Source: Lachnoclostridium phytofermentans (GTDB lineage: Bacteria; Bacillota; Clostridia; Lachnospirales; Lachnospiraceae). From it: 6,937 bases of DNA. Below the pieces are notes generated by a model. It did no database searches and was not told the origin of the DNA. It saw only the letters and a program-made list of their open reading frames with translations. Positions 1 through 6,937 of the stretch are shown one piece after another. A program made the translations under genes and the position numbers. The stretch is from positions 1-6,937 of the forward strand of contig DPVV01000172.1 of the NCBI GenBank assembly GCA_003526525.1, given 5' to 3'. How positions within the stretch are numbered: the first letter of the stretch is position 1; each line of letters opens with the position of its first letter.

Positions 1-1301
1 CTTATAAAATAATCAAAATCACCTTTATTACTTAAGGTCGCGGAGGTAAAGACTACTGGTATTTTCTTCTGGAATAAATGTTTATTTAACATATCACCAA
101 TCCTTCGTGGAACAACCCAAAAGCTACCATCCTTTTGTTCTACCCAAGAAACTATATTACTTCCTTGATTTCTACTGAATTTGTCTAGTGCCCATATTGC
201 TCTTTCTATCTGCCCCTCGTATGCCTGTATTTGATTTGGTGATAATGAATCAGTATATAGTTCTTGTTCTATTTGCATCTCTAGAAGAAGATGGTCTAAG
301 GTCTTACGAAAGGTAGTTGCAGCTTTTAGTAAGGCGTCATTCCTTTGAATTGATACCCTTTCTGTGCTTTCTCCTGCTATTACAGAATGCTGTAGCTGCG
401 TAAAAAATGAATTTGTGGCATTTTCTATCGTAGTAATTGTTGAAGCTAGCGAAGCTCTAGCTCCCTGTATCTCTTCAAGAGCAGAAATCATAGTATCGAT
501 TTCATCCCTATTAATTTGTTGTCCTGCTTGCATGGATGCAGGAAGAAGGACTTTATGTCCTTCGTCGAAAATAACTGCGGAATAGTCAGGAAGAATGGGC
601 AACAAGCCATTGGCTAATCGCTCCTCTCGTGTCCATAAATCATGAAAGAATGTTTCATGGTCCACAATAAGCAAATCTTTTGTAAGTCTATACTGTTCTC
701 TTGCTTTCACAAGTTTGCAAAAACCTCGGATAGAACATATATCGCAAGCCATATATTCTTCCCATTTCATCATCTTCCACTCATGATCTGAGATGTGTGG
801 TATCTCCGAACGTTCCCCTAGCAATGTGTTACTTAACCACTCATTGATTTCACTAGACATCGCACCGATTTCTTCCATATTTTCATCCACTCGAACATCA
901 CAGATATACTGATGTGGATCTTTGGCCATCCGAGCATCGATTTCTAATCCAAGTAGTCTAGATAGCGTTCTAATATCTCCTTCTGAGCCTGCAAGTTGCT
1001 CCTGAAGTGCTGTGGTAGCACACGCAATCACTACAGGTTTTCCAGTAAAGCGAGCATAAGGAATTGCTGATAGCAAATAGGCGAATGTTTTCCCTGTTCC
1101 AAGCCCTGCCTCCGCTAAGTGAATGTTTTTATTGCAAACGGCATCTGCAATTTTAAAAGCCGTAAATATCTGCTCATCTCGAATCTCATAACCATGTTCA
1201 GGCAGAAGGTCATACAACACATCACCAATCCACTCAACTAATTTCTCTTGAAATTCTTGTTTATTCTTATAATCAAAGGGTTCTTTTCTTTTTGCACACA
1301 T
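1..1301 (-). CDS. DinG/YpvA-family Fe-S ATP-dependent DNA helicase, 3' end cut off by window edge
   Basis: I translated this by hand from an ATG at 1301. The frame stays open for 433 codons to the window edge, so only the C-terminal part is missing. Walker A is AGLGTGKT (about 65-72). The Walker B/DEAH-type box is DEGH at 246-249. A late helicase motif, FTSATLS, lies at about 418-424 and is followed by a GDFDYF stretch typical of DinG/YpvA proteins. Four cysteines, C134, C186, C189 and C195, sit between Walker A and the DEGH box, as do the 4Fe-4S ligands of XPD/DinG superfamily 2 helicases. Known family members unwind DNA 5' to 3' and act in DNA repair or R-loop and replication-fork processing. 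No exonuclease domain precedes Walker A, which argues for the short YpvA/YoaA type over the exonuclease-fused DinG of some Firmicutes. The start is supported by AGGAGA at 1311-1316, 9 nt upstream. A hairpin terminator separates it from lpdA, so it is probably not part of the glycine operon. No clear sigma-A promoter was recognised upstream. Confidence 0.88.
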   Translation of the reverse strand, partial: MCAKRKEPFDYKNKQEFQEKLVEWIGDVLYDLLPEHGYEIRDEQIFTAFKIADAVCNKNIHLAEAGLGTGKTFAYLLSAIPYARFTGKPVVIACATTALQEQLAGSEGDIRTLSRLLGLEIDARMAKDPHQYICDVRVDENMEEIGAMSSEINEWLSNTLLGERSEIPHISDHEWKMMKWEEYMACDICSIRGFCKLVKAREQYRLTKDLLIVDHETFFHDLWTREERLANGLLPILPDYSAVIFDEGHKVLLPASMQAGQQINRDEIDTMISALEEIQGARASLASTITTIENATNSFFTQLQHSVIAGESTERVSIQRNDALLKAATTFRKTLDHLLLEMQIEQELYTDSLSPNQIQAYEGQIERAIWALDKFSRNQGSNIVSWVEQKDGSFWVVPRRIGDMLNKHLFQKKIPVVFTSATLSNKGDFDYFI

Positions 1302-1310
1302 GTATCTGTT

Positions 1311-1316
1311 TCTCCT
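1311..1316 (-). promoter_or_regulatory. Ribosome binding site of the helicase gene
   Basis: AGGAGA on the minus strand lies 9 nt upstream of the ATG at 1301. It fixes the start of the helicase gene, which otherwise has only a weakly conserved N-terminus to judge by. Confidence 0.7.
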
Positions 1317-1386
1317 ATACGCTATCAATATTTAACTTAAGTACTCAATCTATAACTTTAAGCTAATCCACCAAACATTTTTATAA

Positions 1387-1434
1387 TAACAATAATCCTC
1401 TATTCCCATTTAGGTGACTAGAGGATTATTGTTA
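1387..1434 (-). terminator. Probable intrinsic terminator after lpdA
   Basis: The arms 1387-1402 and 1419-1434 are perfectly complementary over 16 bp around a 16-nt loop. In the minus direction the right side of the stem ends GGATTATTGTT and runs on into ATTATAAAAA, so the U-rich tract is partly inside the stem base and interrupted. It lies about 110 nt beyond the lpdA stop and about 85 nt before the helicase start, which fits the end of the glycine cleavage operon. The outer stem is AT-rich and symmetric, so weak termination in the other direction is also possible, but no plus-strand gene is present to need it. The rest of 1302-1544 shows only AT-rich spacer with no RNA gene or riboswitch that I recognise. 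Confidence 0.72.
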
Positions 1435-1544
1435 AATCTCATTAACTTTCTTTATATAATATAAGTATACAAGAAACTAACGCTGTGTTCAATTGGAATT
1501 ATTTTATTCTAACTAAAAAAAGCAAACGTAATATCTATATCTTC

Positions 1545-2957
1545 TTACCTGCGCGGCAACGCATGAATCGCACCATAGTTACAGTCATTAAGCGCTTCCG
1601 CTATGGATTCATTATAGGTAGGATGTGCCCGCATAGCCTTTAAAAGCTGCATTGCAGTAAGTTTATTGGAAATGGCAGTTCCCATCTCACCGATCATATC
1701 TGTAGCTCTGGCGCACATCATCTGTGCTCCCAGTAATACGTTCGTTTCCTTATCTATTACAACTTTAACAAAGCCTCTCTCTTCCTTTGTTATCAATGAT
1801 TTACTGTTGGCATGTGTTAAAAATTTTCCTGTAACGATCTTGATTCCTTTCTCTATTGCTTCCTGTTCTGTTATTCCGACACATGCAATTTCAGGATCGG
1901 TATAAACACAGGATGGAACTACTGATAAATCAATTGACGGTTCTTTCCCATTCATTCGTTCCACTGCACAGATACCCTGAGAACTTGCAACATGTGCCAG
2001 TTGGCTTCCACCAATAACGTCACCGATGGCAAACACGTTAGGCATGCTTGTTTCAAAATTTTCATTTACCAAAATCCTGCCCCTGTCCATTTCCAGTAAT
2101 GTTAACTCCTCCAGCAGACCATCTGTATTTGGGATTCGTCCGGTGGCTGAAAGCAGATATGGAATCTTTCGGACCTCGGTTTTTTCCTGATCCTTTCCCT
2201 TCTCTAAAAAGGTACAGAGAAACTCACAGTCCTCCTTTTCTATTCTCTGAACAAATGCTCTGGTATGAATGTCAACACCTCTCTTTTTCAAAAGCAGCTT
2301 TACATTCTGTGAGATTTCCTTATCAAGACTGGGTAGAAGTCTTTCTTCCGCCTCCAACAATGTGACTTTGGAACCAAAGGAAGAGAATACCGTAGCAAAC
2401 TCTACTCCTATGACCCCGCCACCTATAATAAGCAGGCTTTCCGGTACATGATCAAGCTGAAACATCTCATCGCTGGTCATGATTCCAGGAAGATGGATTC
2501 CTTCAATGGGCGGAAGAACAGGCTTCGATCCTGTTGCCAGCAATATATTTTTCGCCTGAAGAATTTCTTCTCCTTCCTTTGTCTTAATTCTAACTCTTCT
2601 ATCCTTCATAAGCGTCCCGATCCCATGGATCCGTTCCACTTTATTTCCCTTAAGGAGCTGTTCTACTCCAAGTCTGAGACTTTCAGAAGTCTCATTTTTA
2701 TAGGACATCACTTTGCCGTAATCAAAGCTTACCTCTTCCACGAGAATTCCGAACTGTTCTCCGGACACAACCTCCTGATATAATTTTGCAGCATGCAGCA
2801 TTGCTTTTGCCGGAACGCAGCCGCGGTTTAAGCAGGTACCTCCGACTTCCCGGTTTTCTACCACCGCTACCTTCATTCCCATCTTAGCTGCCTTAATCGC
2901 TGCTACATATCCTCCAGGGCCTGCGCCAATAACAAGTAGATCATATATTTTCTCCAT
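1545..2957 (-). CDS. lpdA: Dihydrolipoyl dehydrogenase (L-protein of the glycine cleavage system)
   Basis: This is a 470-residue cytoplasmic FAD flavoprotein that reoxidises the dihydrolipoyl arm of GcvH and passes electrons to NAD+. The N-terminal FAD-binding GAGPGG is at 11-16. The redox-active disulfide motif GGTCLNRGCVPAK carries C42 and C47. The second Rossmann loop for NAD, GGGVIG, is at 179-184. The ATG motifs are at 141-143 and 271-273, and the FAD-contacting GD of AIGDVIGG is at 312-313. The C-terminal dimer interface holds the catalytic dyad in HPTYNE (H445, E450). Length matches the core family. There is no N-terminal lipoyl domain, unlike some dehydrogenase-complex E3 forms. The start is preceded by AGAGGA only 4 nt away (2962-2967), a short spacing, but the N-terminus fits the family. 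As last gene of the operon it is most likely the L-protein of this system. It could also serve other lipoyl complexes if the genome has them. Confidence 0.96.
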   Translation of the reverse strand: MEKIYDLLVIGAGPGGYVAAIKAAKMGMKVAVVENREVGGTCLNRGCVPAKAMLHAAKLYQEVVSGEQFGILVEEVSFDYGKVMSYKNETSESLRLGVEQLLKGNKVERIHGIGTLMKDRRVRIKTKEGEEILQAKNILLATGSKPVLPPIEGIHLPGIMTSDEMFQLDHVPESLLIIGGGVIGVEFATVFSSFGSKVTLLEAEERLLPSLDKEISQNVKLLLKKRGVDIHTRAFVQRIEKEDCEFLCTFLEKGKDQEKTEVRKIPYLLSATGRIPNTDGLLEELTLLEMDRGRILVNENFETSMPNVFAIGDVIGGSQLAHVASSQGICAVERMNGKEPSIDLSVVPSCVYTDPEIACVGITEQEAIEKGIKIVTGKFLTHANSKSLITKEERGFVKVVIDKETNVLLGAQMMCARATDMIGEMGTAISNKLTAMQLLKAMRAHPTYNESIAEALNDCNYGAIHALPRR

Positions 2958-3030
2958 CCTATCCTCTTTTCCTACAACGTTCTTTGCTCATGTGAAATTT
3001 GTTCTATGGATTACGCAGGTACAAACTTCT

Positions 3031-3061
3031 GTGTGAAAGAAATCGCAGATTTCTTTCACAC
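3031..3061. repeat. Perfect 14-bp inverted repeat (hairpin) in the lplA-lpdA gap
   Basis: The arms 3031-3044 (GTGTGAAAGAAATC) and 3048-3061 are exact reverse complements separated by only three bases, GCA. It sits 14 nt after the lplA stop, in the only sizeable gap of the operon (2958-3075). In the transcribed minus direction the stem is followed by AGAAGTTTGT, with no U-run, so it does not look like a normal intrinsic terminator. Possible roles are protection of the upstream mRNA 3' end, partial attenuation that lowers lpdA relative to the P-protein genes, or a dispersed palindromic repeat. The sequence alone does not decide among these. The rest of the gap holds no gene that I see. Confidence 0.85.
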
Positions 3062-3075
3062 TTCTTACTTGTCTC

Positions 3076-4074
3076 CTAAATTTGGGCATTAGCAAAAAAC
3101 TCTATTAAATCTTTTATTATGATTGATTGTGCTTGGGTCTTAGCAGGAACCTGATTCAGTTTATTACAGATATCCTTATTCTCATATCTACTTCCCTTTA
3201 TAAGCCTAGGGAGCATTTCCACAAGATCTGGCTCCATGGAATCGGAAAATAATTGCAAATCCTTTATGATTCCGCAGCTCACCTGAAACTGCCAGATTAC
3301 ATTTCCCCATGCAAACTGTTTTGACAGTTCATACTGAAAATCCATGTTACGTCCGTACAGCCAGGAGAAATCCGAGAACTTCTTTCTTCCGTTTGACAAT
3401 GCTTCCTGGTCCAAATCCTCCTGTTTACAGTAAACCGCCTTATATCCATAGGTTTCTTCAAATGCCTCCAGAAGCTTTTCTTTTAGCATAGTAATGGTCA
3501 GTCCAGTCTGATAATCAGAAAGATTAGCTACCCTGGATCGAACAGAATCCACTCCTTTTAAAGCCAGCTTATCCTTTGAAACCTGCAGATATTTAGAAAG
3601 CTTCTGCATATCTGCACTTACCAGTAGGGTTCCATGATGATAACACTTCTCCCCTCTGGTATAAAAGGCATTGCCAGAAAACTTCCTTCCAGATATGGTA
3701 ATATCATTTCGTCCTGATTTTTCTGCATGGATTCCCAGCTTTTTGACCGCACATAGAATGACCTCCAGCTGTTTATCCAGATCATAATGACACTTGTGGA
3801 CAAGAAACGTAAAATTAAGATTGCCAAGATCATGGAATACGGCGCCTCCTCCTGAAAGCCTTCTCACCAGATGTCCGCCATCCTGCTCAAGTTCTTGAAT
3901 TCTGCATTCCTTCCATGGATTCTGGTTTCTTCCAATTACAACAGTATTTTCATTCTGCCAAAGGTAAAGAAAGCAAGTATCCTGCTCTACTGTTTCTAAT
4001 AAGTACTCCTCTATGGCAAGGTTTTGATACGGGTCATTACTGCTTCCGTTTAAATAATTAATTTTTTGTATCAT
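3076..4074 (-). CDS. lplA: Lipoate-protein ligase A, glycine cleavage operon copy
   Basis: The enzyme activates free lipoate with ATP to lipoyl-AMP and transfers it to the acceptor lysine of lipoyl proteins. The likely target here is GcvH, encoded upstream. With the ATG at 4074 the protein has 332 residues and begins with the family-like [19 protein letters not shown]. The signature [15 protein letters not shown] is at 71-85. [10 protein letters not shown] carries the presumed catalytic lysine K131, and HHGTLL is at 146-151. A C-terminal accessory domain (about 240-332, with [12 protein letters not shown]) is present, so this looks like a complete two-domain LplA, not an LplA-type catalytic domain alone or a LipM/LipL transferase. 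The frame also opens at ATGs at 4104 and 4086, which would add 10 or 6 residues. Neither has a usable ribosome binding site, and the extra residues ([10 protein letters not shown]) do not look like family sequence. The 4074 start has only AAGGA 11 nt upstream and overlaps gcvPB by 17 nt, so expression is probably translationally coupled. Confidence 0.92.
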   Translation of the reverse strand: MIQKINYLNGSSNDPYQNLAIEEYLLETVEQDTCFLYLWQNENTVVIGRNQNPWKECRIQELEQDGGHLVRRLSGGGAVFHDLGNLNFTFLVHKCHYDLDKQLEVILCAVKKLGIHAEKSGRNDITISGRKFSGNAFYTRGEKCYHHGTLLVSADMQKLSKYLQVSKDKLALKGVDSVRSRVANLSDYQTGLTITMLKEKLLEAFEETYGYKAVYCKQEDLDQEALSNGRKKFSDFSWLYGRNMDFQYELSKQFAWGNVIWQFQVSCGIIKDLQLFSDSMEPDLVEMLPRLIKGSRYENKDICNKLNQVPAKTQAQSIIIKDLIEFFANAQI

Positions 4075-5518
4075 CTTTCTCTGCATCCTTATCTGAGAAG
4101 TCATATCTTAATATTAAATTTCTGGCTGCTCTTACTTCATCAAGTCTGGTGACTGACGTATTGACTGGGGCTTTATGAAGGATTTCCGGATTTAATTTAG
4201 CTGTCTCATATAGGCTACGAAATACAGAAATCACCTGATCTAAGGTTTCTTTTGATTCCGTTTCCGTAGGCTCCACCATTAACGCTTCTGGTACGCTTAG
4301 CGGAAAATACATGGTCGGTGGATGGATTCCATAGTCCAAAAGTCCTTTTGCTATGTCCATAGCTGATATCCCATTTTCTTTTTTAAGCCTTATAAGGCTC
4401 ATGACAAATTCATGCATACAGGATCCAGGATATGCCATGTCATATACATCCTTTAATTTTGCCATCATATAATTGGCGTTCAGTACCGCATGCTTTGAAG
4501 CTTCCGAGATTCCTTCCTTTCCAAGCATGAACAGATACGTCATGGCTCTAACCACAATTAGAAAGTTTCCGTAAAAGCTTTTCACCTGTCCGATACTTTG
4601 AACAGGACTTTTAAACAGATATCCGTTTTCTTCCTCCACCAGGTTATTTGGTAAAAATTCAGATAGGAGATTCTTGCAGCCTACAGGTCCACTGCCCGGA
4701 CCACCGCCTCCATGGGGAGTGGAAAAGGTTTTATGAAGATTCAGATGGACTACATCAAACCCCATATCCCCTGGTCTTATCATGCCCATGACAGCGTTTA
4801 AATTTGCTCCGTCGTAGTAAGCCAGTCCTCCGGCCTCATGAATGATTTTGGTGATTTCGAGTATATTTTTATCAAAAAGACCTAAGGTATTAGGATTGGT
4901 CAGCATCAGTCCTGCTGTATCTTCCCCGACTGCCTTTTTTAGTTCCTCTAAATCTACTCCTCCATCTTCCCCGGACGGGATACTAATTACCGAAAATCCA
5001 ACCATTGATGCACTTGCAGGATTGGTTCCATGTGCAGAATCTGGTACTATGAGTTTCGTTCTTTTCCCGTCACCACGGCTTTCATGATATGCTTTTATCA
5101 GCAAAAGCCCGGTAAATTCACCGTGGGCTCCTGCTGCTGGCTGAAAGGATATACGGTCCATTCCGGTTATCTCACACAGGTATCGCTCTGCAGTTTTTAA
5201 TACCTCCATGCAACCCTGCACCGTATGCTCCGACTGTAGCGGATGAATCTGCGCAAATCCAGGAAGCGATGCTATGTATTCATTGATCTTGGGATTATAT
5301 TTCATGGTGCAGGAGCCCAAAGGATAAAAGCCATCATTTACGCCATATGCCTTTTTTGCTGCTTCTGTATAATGCCTACTTATCTCATTTTCAGACACGT
5401 TTGGAAGGTGCAGTCTCTTTTTTCTCCGGCTGCTTTCCTCTGGCAGGTTAACCGGCACATCACATTCTGGCAGAATACTCATCTTTCTTCCTTCCTGCCC
5501 TTTTTCAAATATCAGCAT
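4058..5518 (-). CDS. gcvPB: Glycine dehydrogenase (decarboxylating) subunit 2, P-protein beta subunit
   Basis: This is the PLP-carrying half of the split P-protein. With GcvPA it decarboxylates glycine and transfers the aminomethyl group to the lipoyl arm of GcvH. The 486-residue length is normal for the subunit. [17 protein letters not shown] lies at about 64-80. [14 protein letters not shown] (159-172) and YYDGANLNA (234-242) are conserved cofactor-pocket segments. The PLP Schiff-base lysine is K263 in [18 protein letters not shown], followed by the glycine-rich loop. The C-terminal part contains [11 protein letters not shown] and [13 protein letters not shown], both family hallmarks. The start at 5518 is fixed by AAGGAGG at 5527-5533. 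A second in-frame ATG at residue 13, giving [10 protein letters not shown], also follows a purine-rich AAGGAAGAAAG stretch and is a possible alternative start. Only 3 nt separate it from the gcvPA stop. No frameshift or missing motif was seen. Confidence 0.97.
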   Translation of the reverse strand: MLIFEKGQEGRKMSILPECDVPVNLPEESSRRKKRLHLPNVSENEISRHYTEAAKKAYGVNDGFYPLGSCTMKYNPKINEYIASLPGFAQIHPLQSEHTVQGCMEVLKTAERYLCEITGMDRISFQPAAGAHGEFTGLLLIKAYHESRGDGKRTKLIVPDSAHGTNPASASMVGFSVISIPSGEDGGVDLEELKKAVGEDTAGLMLTNPNTLGLFDKNILEITKIIHEAGGLAYYDGANLNAVMGMIRPGDMGFDVVHLNLHKTFSTPHGGGGPGSGPVGCKNLLSEFLPNNLVEEENGYLFKSPVQSIGQVKSFYGNFLIVVRAMTYLFMLGKEGISEASKHAVLNANYMMAKLKDVYDMAYPGSCMHEFVMSLIRLKKENGISAMDIAKGLLDYGIHPPTMYFPLSVPEALMVEPTETESKETLDQVISVFRSLYETAKLNPEILHKAPVNTSVTRLDEVRAARNLILRYDFSDKDAEKDDTKN

Positions 5519-5521
5519 AAC

Positions 5522-6841
5522 CTACACCTCCTTCAGAATGCCAATGACACGATCGATGTCATCTTTTGCATTCATTTCCGTACAGCACCATAAGATTTGC
5601 CCGGCTCTTTCGCCAGTTAATGGATAACCGCCAAGAATTCCCGCATCTTCCAGTACACTCATCACCTTTTCTACTGGAATCTTTGAAATGGTTACAAATT
5701 CGTGGAAGAATTCCCCGCGGTTTATAACCGGATACCCGATTGCTTCTAATTGGTTTGCCATATAATGCGACTTTGACATACACTGTATGGCTGTCTGCTT
5801 CAGTCCTTCTGCTCCCATAGCAGATAAATAAACTCCCACTGCCAATGCACAAAGTGCCTGGTTTGAGCAGATGTTGCTTAATGCTTTTTCTCTTCGGATA
5901 TGCTGTTCTCTTGCCTGAAGCGTTAGAACATATCCTGTTTTTCCATTGAAATCAACGGTTTCTCCGACGATCCTTCCCGGCAATTTTCTGGTCAGTTCTT
6001 TCGTACATGCCATAAATCCGATATATGGCCCACCGAATGAAAGCGGCAATCCGAGGGGCTGCCCCTCTCCCACTGCAATATCAGCACCATATTCTTCTGG
6101 TGTCTTTATAACACCTAAGGAAATTGGATTTACGCCCATGATATACTTTGCATCAGCTTCCTTAGTTATGCTTCCGATTTCTCCAGCTAGTTCCAGACTA
6201 CCGTAATAATTTGGATTCTGAATATATACACTTGCGGTTTGACGATCAATATGTTCTTTTAGAAAATTAAGATCCGTCATACCGTCTTTTTCAGGAATAA
6301 CAGTCAACTCCATCCCATTTCCAAAACAATAGGTCTTTATGGTCTCCATTACCTGAGGATGAACCGCAGCGGAAACAAAGGCCCTTGTTTTCTTTCTGTC
6401 CCTGCACATAGCTACCGCTTCTGCTGCCGCAGCCGCACCGTCATACACGGAAGCATTGGCCGTGTCCATCCCAGTAAGTTCACAAATCATTGTCTGGTAT
6501 TCAAATATGGATTGTAAGATTCCCTGGCTGATTTCCGCCTGATATGGGGTATAAGCAGTGTATAGAGTTTCCTTGGATAACACGCTTTTCACAACAGCCG
6601 GAATATAGTGCCTGTATGCACCGACCCCCCTAAAAATGACCGGAAATACCTTATTTTTCGCTGCAATACCTTCCATTTCCTTACATACTTCCATTTCAGA
6701 CATTCCACGCGGAAGGTTCAACCCATCCTTTAACATAACTTCCTGCGGAAGCTGCCCAAAAAGGTCTTCTATGCTCTCAATTCCAATCACTGACAGCATT
6801 TCTTTTCTGTCAAGATCGGTTGCTGGTACAAATGAACCCAT
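5522..6841 (-). CDS. gcvPA: Glycine dehydrogenase (decarboxylating) subunit 1, P-protein alpha subunit
   Basis: This is the non-PLP-lysine half of the bacterial split P-protein, corresponding to the N-terminal half of the single-chain enzyme of E. coli or humans. It pairs with GcvPB to form the active glycine decarboxylase. At 439 residues it is full length. Landmarks are FRGVGAYRHYIP (70-81), YTPYQAEISQG (97-107), YDGAAAAAEA (133-142), IQNPNYYG (207-214), GEGQPLGLPLSFGGPYIGF (258-276) and the LQAREQHIRREKA / SNICSNQAL region (308-330). The start at 6841 has a strong AAAGGAG at 6850-6856, 8 nt upstream. The gene follows gcvH by 13 nt and its last codons contain the gcvPB ribosome binding site. 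A run of six C (six G in the coding sense) at 6625-6630 is in frame and unbroken. Confidence 0.97.
   Translation of the reverse strand: MGSFVPATDLDRKEMLSVIGIESIEDLFGQLPQEVMLKDGLNLPRGMSEMEVCKEMEGIAAKNKVFPVIFRGVGAYRHYIPAVVKSVLSKETLYTAYTPYQAEISQGILQSIFEYQTMICELTGMDTANASVYDGAAAAAEAVAMCRDRKKTRAFVSAAVHPQVMETIKTYCFGNGMELTVIPEKDGMTDLNFLKEHIDRQTASVYIQNPNYYGSLELAGEIGSITKEADAKYIMGVNPISLGVIKTPEEYGADIAVGEGQPLGLPLSFGGPYIGFMACTKELTRKLPGRIVGETVDFNGKTGYVLTLQAREQHIRREKALSNICSNQALCALAVGVYLSAMGAEGLKQTAIQCMSKSHYMANQLEAIGYPVINRGEFFHEFVTISKIPVEKVMSVLEDAGILGGYPLTGERAGQILWCCTEMNAKDDIDRVIGILKEV
5527..5533 (-). promoter_or_regulatory. Ribosome binding site of gcvPB, inside the end of gcvPA
   Basis: AAGGAGG on the minus strand lies 8 nt before the gcvPB ATG and within the final lysine, glutamate and valine codons of gcvPA. 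Ribosomes finishing gcvPA would therefore pass over it and terminate next to the gcvPB start, an arrangement suited to equal synthesis of two subunits that must pair 1:1. Confidence 0.8.
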
Positions 6842-6849
6842 ATGCAGAT

Positions 6850-6856
6850 CTCCTTT
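6850..6856 (-). promoter_or_regulatory. Ribosome binding site of gcvPA, overlapping the gcvH stop codon
   Basis: AAAGGAG on the minus strand lies 8 nt before the gcvPA ATG at 6841 and overlaps the first bases of the gcvH stop (6855-6857). It supports this start and co-transcription with gcvH. Confidence 0.75.
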
Positions 6857-6937
6857 ATTCCATTTCTTTTTTTACAAATTCTTCGTATTCCTCTGGACTT
6901 AAGAATTCTTCTTTCTCCGTAATACCGGTTATCTTTG
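6855..6937 (-). CDS. gcvH: Glycine cleavage system H protein, C-terminal fragment (5' part outside window)
   Basis: The last 26 codons before a TAA at 6855-6857 are visible, reading KITGITEKEEFLSPEEYEEF and ending VKKEME. The pattern, a short beta strand followed by an acidic FLSxEEYEEF helix at the very C-terminus, matches the end of GcvH, the small lipoyl carrier protein of the glycine cleavage system. The lipoylated lysine lies upstream, beyond the window, so I cannot confirm it. Position directly before gcvPA, in the common order gcvT-gcvH-gcvPA-gcvPB, supports the call. The ORF is too short here to judge from sequence alone, so the identification rests partly on context. Confidence 0.83.
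   Translation of the reverse strand, partial: KITGITEKEEFLSPEEYEEFVKKEME

Noticed and set aside
1302..1386. Sigma-A promoter for the helicase gene
   Set aside because: Several partial matches (for example TTGAGT, TATAGA) occur but none combines a good -35 and -10 at 16-18 nt spacing, so I do not call one.
1302..1544. Possible glycine riboswitch or other RNA element in the spacer
   Set aside because: Only AT-rich sequence and the terminator hairpin are visible. The spacer lies downstream of the glycine operon. A glycine riboswitch, if there is one, would be upstream of gcvT/gcvH outside the window.
2448..2783. Plus-strand open frame of 111 codons across lpdA
   Set aside because: It lies entirely antisense within lpdA, has no recognisable domain or ribosome binding site, and the lpdA frame is intact and fully conserved. 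The same applies to plus-strand frames at 364-585, 1666-1905, 2048-2365, 2269-2451, 3309-3491, 4842-5087, 5946-6206 and 6636-6902.
5243..5593. Plus-strand open frame of 116 codons with a hydrophobic stretch, across the gcvPA-gcvPB junction
   Set aside because: The hydrophobic stretch is an antisense reading of conserved gcvPB codons. It spans two well-supported genes and has no context suggesting a membrane peptide.
5559..5852. Minus-strand open frame of 97 codons inside gcvPA, and a similar 71-codon one at 3618-3833 inside lplA
   Set aside because: Both are out-of-frame shadows on the same strand. The host genes read through without interruption and the alternative peptides match no family I know.
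6625..6630. Run of six G (coding sense) in gcvPA, considered as a frameshift or slippage site
   Set aside because: The frame continues correctly through FRGVGAYRHY into conserved sequence, and there is no downstream alternative frame or stimulatory structure that I could see.

Overview
The window is ordinary low-GC chromosomal DNA. Every gene I can support is on the minus strand, so transcription runs from high to low coordinates. The split (two-subunit) P-protein, a salvage-type lipoate ligase inside the glycine cleavage operon, strong AAGGAGG-type ribosome binding sites and a YpvA-like DinG helicase suggest an anaerobic Firmicute, most likely Clostridia (Lachnospiraceae-like). That placement is inferred from gene style. 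No rRNA or other taxonomic marker is present.

Layout from right to left (transcription order): the 3' end of gcvH (6855-6937, cut by the window edge); gcvPA (5522-6841), glycine dehydrogenase subunit 1; gcvPB (4058-5518), subunit 2 with the PLP lysine; a lipoate-protein ligase, lplA (3076-4074, overlapping the end of gcvPB); a 118-nt gap holding a perfect 14-bp hairpin; lpdA (1545-2957), the dihydrolipoyl dehydrogenase or L-protein; a 16-bp hairpin (1387-1434) that looks like the operon terminator; and the 5' part of a DinG/YpvA-family Fe-S helicase (1-1301), which runs off the left edge and is probably a separate transcription unit.

The five operon genes form one module. P-protein (GcvPA+GcvPB) decarboxylates glycine and loads the aminomethyl group on the lipoyl arm of GcvH. 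LplA attaches that lipoyl arm using free lipoate. Lpd reoxidises the dihydrolipoyl arm with NAD+. The fourth enzyme, the aminomethyltransferase GcvT, is not in the window and would be expected just upstream of gcvH. Spacing is tight: 13 nt between gcvH and gcvPA, 3 nt between gcvPA and gcvPB with the Shine-Dalgarno inside the gcvPA end, and a 17-nt overlap between gcvPB and lplA. Only the lplA-lpdA junction is loose.

I found no convincing previously undescribed system. The items most worth a second look are the strong hairpin without a U-tract between lplA and lpdA, and the dedicated lipoate-salvage gene coupled to the P-protein gene.
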